A DNA stretch of 64,000 nucleotides. Origin: Methylophaga sp. (GTDB lineage Bacteria > Pseudomonadota > Gammaproteobacteria > Nitrosococcales > Methylophagaceae). The notes beneath the pieces are model-generated. The model searched no databases and was not told the origin of the DNA. It was given only the letters and a program-made list of their open reading frames with translations. Where the stretch lies: assembly GCF_009711715.1 (NCBI RefSeq), contig NZ_VENF01000004.1, positions 62,001 to 126,000 on the forward strand, written 5' to 3'. The position numbers were made by a program, and so were the translations under genes. Shown piece after piece: positions 60,557 through 64,000 of this stretch (its first letter is position 1; every line of letters starts with the position of its first letter).

Positions 60557-60736
60557 ATGGAATTTGGTGTTGGAGGTGGTTTACTTGGCCTTATCTGGTT
60601 GATTATTGTCATCTGGGCCATTATTCAAGTCGCAGGCAGTCCGGCAGGTGCCGGGGCAAAAGCCTTGTGGATTCTTATCATTTTGCTGTTTCCGGTAGTC
60701 GGGCTGATTATCTGGTTCTTCCTCGGACCTAAATAA
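60557..60736 (+). CDS. Small membrane protein with PLDc_N-like domain, 59 residues
   Basis: A short frame with a strong ribosome binding site (AAGGAGAG) encodes MEFGVGGGLLGLIWLIIVIW..., two hydrophobic segments (about 8-24 and 36-56) joined by AGSPAGAGAKALW, ending FFLGPK. The pattern of two helices with a final P-x-x-G-x-I-x-W-F-F-LGPK resembles the PLDc_N (phospholipase D nuclease N-terminal) short membrane family. It is followed by a terminator 15 bases on and preceded by 72 bases after the efflux operon. Function unknown; often stress-related or housekeeping. Confidence 0.8.
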   Translation: MEFGVGGGLLGLIWLIIVIWAIIQVAGSPAGAGAKALWILIILLFPVVGLIIWFFLGPK

Positions 60737-60750
60737 ACCTGAAAGCTGGC

Positions 60751-60777
60751 AAAAAAGGGGCTCAAAGCCCCTTTTTT
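60751..60777. terminator. Bidirectional Rho-independent terminator
   Basis: AAAAAAGGGGCT and AGCCCCTTTTTT flank a short CAA loop. T-runs on both strands let it serve the small membrane protein gene (plus) and gloA (minus), which converge here. Confidence 0.92.
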
Positions 60778-60789
60778 ATAAGTGACTTA

Positions 60790-61344
60790 TCAAGCCAGAT
60801 GTTCTTTCAATAAGCCGGGCTGACGTTCCGGTGTGAAAATCTCTATCCAGTAACCATCCGGGTCCTGAATAAAGGCAATGCCTTTCATTTTTCCGTCGTT
60901 AGGCTTCTTAACAAATGGCACCCCCATTTTTTCGAAACGTTCACAGGCCGCATCGATATCAGGCACCGCAAAACCGATATGACCGAAGCCGCGCGGGTCA
61001 CTGTTACCATTGTGATAACTGACCTCATCATTCTCCTCATCACCCCAGTTATGGGTCAGTTCCAGCATGGCCGGCATGGCAAAGGTCTGTTTAATCCGCT
61101 CATCGTTATCTTCTGAAATCGCTTTCGCCTGTTCCGGTGATAACGCTGCCAGAAAATACAGCGTGAATTCCATCGCCGGAAAATCAAAGCGTTTGACCAG
61201 TGTCATGCCCATCACATCGCTGTAAAACTTAAGCGTTCGCTTGGGATCTTTGATTCGGAACATGGTCTGGTTAAAGACAAAATCGTGGGTCGCGGGATCA
61301 TGGTGCTCGGTCAGGCCTTCAGCCTGGTCGAAATGTCTGCTCAT
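60790..61344 (-). CDS. gloA: Glyoxalase I (lactoylglutathione lyase)
   Basis: Isomerises the methylglyoxal-glutathione hemithioacetal to lactoylglutathione. 184 residues, the longer eukaryote-like/Pseudomonas GloA form (E. coli 135). Motifs: [25 protein letters not shown], the ELTHNWG metal region, [20 protein letters not shown] with its metal histidine, and [12 protein letters not shown] with the catalytic glutamate. Length and extra segments suggest the zinc-dependent type. It follows corA by 51 bases and ends at the shared terminator. Confidence 0.94.
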   Translation of the reverse strand: MSRHFDQAEGLTEHHDPATHDFVFNQTMFRIKDPKRTLKFYSDVMGMTLVKRFDFPAMEFTLYFLAALSPEQAKAISEDNDERIKQTFAMPAMLELTHNWGDEENDEVSYHNGNSDPRGFGHIGFAVPDIDAACERFEKMGVPFVKKPNDGKMKGIAFIQDPDGYWIEIFTPERQPGLLKEHLA

Positions 61345-61395
61345 TGTGTTCTCCTGTTTTGAATTGATTGCTTCAGCGTTGTACCGGGCTGAGTC

Positions 61396-62349
61396 TCATA
61401 GCCAGCCTTTACGCTTGAAATAAAAATACGGGGCCATGCCCGCGGCCACCATCAGCCCGATAGCCAGTGGATAGCCAAAGCGCCAATCCAGTTCGGGCAT
61501 AAACTGAAAGTTCATGCCGTAAATACTGGCAATCAGCGTGGGTGGCAGAAATACTACCGCCGCAATGGAAAAGGTTTTTATGATCTGGGCCTGGCGGATA
61601 TTGATAAAACCCTGGGTCGAATCCATCAAAAAGTTGATTTTGTCGAACAGGAAACTGGTATGGGTCATCAGGGTCTCAAGGTCTCGCCCCATTTCATAGA
61701 GCGTATCGCGCTGCTGTGATGGATCACGTAAATGCCTCAGCATAAAAGAAATATCACGCTGGGTATCCATCAGACAGAGCCGGATTTTACCGTTACTGTC
61801 TTCCAGCCTTGCCAGTTGACTGATAGCATTCTCCAAATCGGCGGTTTCATCTTCCAGCACAGAATGACTGACCCGCTCCAGTTGGTGATGAATATCCTCA
61901 ATATTATCAGCGTGATTTTCCACTTTCTGCTCGAACAGCGTCACCAGTAGCTCAGTGGGTGTTTCACAGCTGACCTGGCCGCGGCGAGCCCGCATTCGTA
62001 GCAGGCGAAAATCACTCAGTTCGCCGTCCCGGATGGCTATCAGCCGTTCAGGTTGTAAAACAAAGGCTACGGAAACAGTCTGGTGCCGCCCTTCAGCCAT
62101 CGCCAGAAACAGCGTGTGCAGATGCAGTCCATCCTGATCGGTAAAACAGCGAGCTGAGGCCTCAATTTCCTCGACATCATCGACATCGGGCAATTCATCA
62201 CTGAACAACCGGGCCAGGAGCACCCGCTCTTGCTCATCCGGTTCCAGCGCATCAATCCAGTCTGCTTCCAGCAACTGGGCGCCAATGCGATGTTCATCTA
62301 TCGGTATTTCCTGAATCAATCCATGTGCAATCTGATACAGACGTAACAT
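61396..62349 (-). CDS. corA: CorA magnesium/cobalt transporter
   Basis: Pentameric divalent-cation channel of the inner membrane. The 317 residues align along their length with E. coli CorA (316): EIEASARCFTDQDGLHLHTL, LCLMDTQRDISFMLRHLRD, and the two C-terminal helices with the selectivity motif YGMNFQFMPELDW between them. The protein ends APYFYFKRKGWL. It lies between the AGCS symporter and gloA on the minus strand. Confidence 0.96.
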   Translation of the reverse strand: MLRLYQIAHGLIQEIPIDEHRIGAQLLEADWIDALEPDEQERVLLARLFSDELPDVDDVEEIEASARCFTDQDGLHLHTLFLAMAEGRHQTVSVAFVLQPERLIAIRDGELSDFRLLRMRARRGQVSCETPTELLVTLFEQKVENHADNIEDIHHQLERVSHSVLEDETADLENAISQLARLEDSNGKIRLCLMDTQRDISFMLRHLRDPSQQRDTLYEMGRDLETLMTHTSFLFDKINFLMDSTQGFINIRQAQIIKTFSIAAVVFLPPTLIASIYGMNFQFMPELDWRFGYPLAIGLMVAAGMAPYFYFKRKGWL

Positions 62350-62389
62350 GAGGACTCCTCTCAGTTGTCAGAATGGTCCGGTACCCTGT

Positions 62390-63742
62390 CTATAGGCTGT
62401 TTTGGCGGTCCTGGCCCGGTGCAAGCGAGAAGTAACGCCGGCTTTCCTGCCTGACGATGCCTGACAGCAACAAAACACCAATCAGGTTGGGAATTGCCAT
62501 CAGGCCGTTCATCAGATCAGAGAAATTCCAGACAAAACTGAGTTCGCGGGTGGCGCCGACCATCACCATCAGCACAAAAACGACCCGAAAGACGATAATG
62601 GCCCGCTCATTTATCAGATATTCGATCGCTTTTTCTCCATAATAGCTCCAGCCTATCAGGGTCGAAAAGGCAAACAAAGCGGTGGAGACGGCCACAATAA
62701 GGGTACCCGCTTCTCCCAGCGTTTGAGCAAAACTGAGGCTGGTCAGAATACCGGCACTGACACCTTCACGCCAGACGTCGGCAGTCAGAATAACCAGTGC
62801 TGTCGCCGTGCAGACCACCAGCGTGTCGATAAAAGTCTGGGTCATCGATACCAGGGCCTGTTTAACCGGATCAGCAGTTCTGGCGGCAGCGGCGGCAATA
62901 GGCGCGGAACCCAGTCCCGACTCATTCGAAAACACGCCGCGGGCCACACCGTAACGAATTGCCGCTGCAACTGCAGCCCCGGCAAAACCGCCCCCGGCGG
63001 CAATGGGATTAAAAGCATGCCAGAAAATCAGACCAAAGGCTTCCGGCACCTCACTGGCGTTAAGCGTAATCACCACCAGTGCTGTCCCCAGATAAGCCAC
63101 GATCATGAAAGGCACCAGCATGGAAGTGAAGCGACCGATAGCACGGATACCACCAATCAATACCAGGCCGGTGAGGACCATCAGAATCGTGCCGGTGAGC
63201 CAGTCGGCCATGCCGAAGACTTCATTAAGCACCGCTGCAGCCGAATTGGCCTGGGTCATATTACCGATACCGAAAGCAGCACCGGCGGTAAAGACAGCGA
63301 ACAGCCAGCCCAGCCAGGGCAGGCCTGCGCCCTTGGAGATGTAATACATCGGGCCACCGCGCATACCATTGTCACCCTGCTCCCGATATTTCACCGCCAA
63401 CAGCGCTTCGGCATACTTGGTAGCCATACCGACCAGACCGGTTACCCACATCCAGAATACGGCACCGGGACCGCCCAATGTGATCGCGGTCGCCACGCCG
63501 ACAATATTGCCGATCCCGACAGTGGCCGCGAGCGCAGTGGTCAGCGCAGCAAAATGGCTGATATCACCGTGACCTTTATGATCCTTATCAAATACCAGTC
63601 GGAAAGCATGGCCCAGCGCACGGAACTGTAAGCCTCTGAGAATAATGGTGAGATAGACGCCAGTACCAACCAGCAGGATCAGCATCGGCGGGCCCCAAAC
63701 CCAGCCTGACAGGGTGGAGACCCATTGCGACAGCGTTTCCAT
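62390..63742 (-). CDS. Sodium:alanine/amino-acid symporter (AGCS family)
   Basis: Na+-driven uptake of alanine or glycine. 450 residues and about ten membrane segments. AGCS signatures are ALAATVGIGNIVGVATAI, GGPGAVFWMWVTGLVGMATKYAEALLAVKYRE and NESGLGSAPIAAAAA. The C-terminus is short and hydrophilic. Substrate choice cannot be settled from sequence; glutamine (AlsT-like) is an alternative. A promoter candidate lies 29 bases upstream. It precedes corA by 40 bases. Confidence 0.94.
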   Translation of the reverse strand: METLSQWVSTLSGWVWGPPMLILLVGTGVYLTIILRGLQFRALGHAFRLVFDKDHKGHGDISHFAALTTALAATVGIGNIVGVATAITLGGPGAVFWMWVTGLVGMATKYAEALLAVKYREQGDNGMRGGPMYYISKGAGLPWLGWLFAVFTAGAAFGIGNMTQANSAAAVLNEVFGMADWLTGTILMVLTGLVLIGGIRAIGRFTSMLVPFMIVAYLGTALVVITLNASEVPEAFGLIFWHAFNPIAAGGGFAGAAVAAAIRYGVARGVFSNESGLGSAPIAAAAARTADPVKQALVSMTQTFIDTLVVCTATALVILTADVWREGVSAGILTSLSFAQTLGEAGTLIVAVSTALFAFSTLIGWSYYGEKAIEYLINERAIIVFRVVFVLMVMVGATRELSFVWNFSDLMNGLMAIPNLIGVLLLSGIVRQESRRYFSLAPGQDRQNSL

Positions 63743-63770
63743 AGCGTTTTCCTAAGGCAAGTTCTGACTG

Positions 63771-63799
63771 AACTTATGTTAGTTAGCTGACAGTGTCAA
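63771..63799 (-). promoter_or_regulatory. Candidate promoter of the AGCS symporter gene
   Basis: Minus strand: consensus TTGACA (63799-63794), 17-base spacer, TAAGTT (63776-63771, weak -10). It falls between the mnmE stop and the symporter start. Confidence 0.4.
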
Positions 63800-63830
63800 A
63801 CCACGGCGGTTTATCAGCAGCAAAACAGCA

Positions 63831-64000
63831 TTACTTGCCGATGCAGAAGCTGGAGAAAATATGGTCTAGCAGATCTTCGGTAGTGAACGTGCCGGTGATT
63901 TCACCCAGCGCGTTCTGGGCCTGCCGCAGCTCTTCGGCCAGCAGCTCACCGGCTCCCATGCCTGCCAGACAGTCATAGCCGTTCACAATCGCCTGACGGG
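63831..64000 (-). CDS. mnmE: tRNA modification GTPase MnmE, C-terminal fragment (5' part outside window)
   Basis: Only the last 56 residues are inside the window. They read ...[20 protein letters not shown] ... [20 protein letters not shown] and end with the invariant CIGK, whose cysteine is part of the MnmE C-terminal signature. MnmE with MnmG makes cmnm5U34 in tRNA. The gene continues past the right edge on the minus strand. Confidence 0.96.
   Translation of the reverse strand, partial: RQAIVNGYDCLAGMGAGELLAEELRQAQNALGEITGTFTTEDLLDHIFSSFCIGK

Noticed and set aside
62723..63631. 302-residue open frame on the plus strand
   Set aside because: Antisense to the AGCS symporter, with low-complexity Thr/His/Gln composition and no ribosome binding site worth noting.

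Overview
The window is 64 kb of gene-dense chromosomal backbone from a Gram-negative gammaproteobacterium. The evidence is gene content and order: pilMNOPQ-aroK-aroB-damX, miaB-phoH-ybeY-corC-lnt, phoBR-pstSCAB-phoU, aroQ-accB-accC-prmA-dusB-fis-purH and argC-DUF6776-bactofilin-erpA are all typical of that class. Type IV pili, TrkH, a Vibrio-type 283-residue ThyA, a PiT carrier and a sodium:amino-acid symporter fit a marine or saline free-living bacterium. A Methylophaga-like relative is possible, but that is only an impression. I see no rRNA, tRNA, insertion sequence, prophage, CRISPR array or integrase, and no gene-free stretch longer than about 200 bases.

Layout. 1-8.2 kb (minus): pilMNOPQ secretin/alignment operon, a strong terminator hairpin, then aroK, aroB and damX, the last cut by the window edge and carrying 19 perfect copies of a hexanucleotide. 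8.4-10.8 kb (plus): PBP1a. 10.9-12.6 kb (minus): an M48 lipoprotein protease and rpmE. 12.7-19.9 kb (minus): miaB-phoH-ybeY-corC-lnt-trkH-methyltransferase, tightly packed. 20.0-22.4 kb: radC (plus), a b-type cytochrome and thyA (minus). 22.4-26.9 kb: an accessory-looking patch with a Fis-type AAA+ regulator lacking GAFTGA, a His-tailed TauE/SafE-family membrane protein, a divergent TonB-dependent receptor and an unknown secreted protein. 26.9-39.2 kb (minus): phosphate block with pit, phoB-phoR, pstS-pstC-pstA-pstB-phoU and ppx, with PhoB-box arrays before phoB and pstS. 39.3-52.7 kb (plus): dsbD, aroQ-accB-accC-prmA-dusB-fis-purH, a full-length class I adenylate cyclase homologue that has lost its catalytic motif, argC, DUF6776, bactofilin and erpA. 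52.8-60.7 kb (plus): DUF2254 protein, then a self-contained tetR-adaptor-RND-outer-membrane-channel efflux operon behind a perfect 38-bp palindromic operator, then a 59-residue membrane protein. 60.8-64 kb (minus): glyoxalase I, CorA, an AGCS symporter and the 3' end of mnmE.

How the genes work together. The phosphate block is a complete regulon: PhoR/PhoB sense starvation through Pst and PhoU, two tandem hairpins probably keep PstS more abundant than its permease, PiT gives low-affinity uptake and Ppx turns over polyphosphate. AccB/AccC supply malonyl-CoA, AroQ/AroK/AroB the shikimate pathway. DamX, PBP1a, Lnt, the bactofilin and the efflux pump serve the envelope. The regulatory sites I trust most are the TetR operator at 54121-54158, the PhoB repeats at 35271-35310 and the IscR-type core before erpA at 52281-52293.

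Most of the window is ordinary core genome. The most promising departure is the catalytically degenerate adenylate cyclase homologue at 47380-50001. The GAFTGA-less regulator with its metal-transport-like neighbours comes next.
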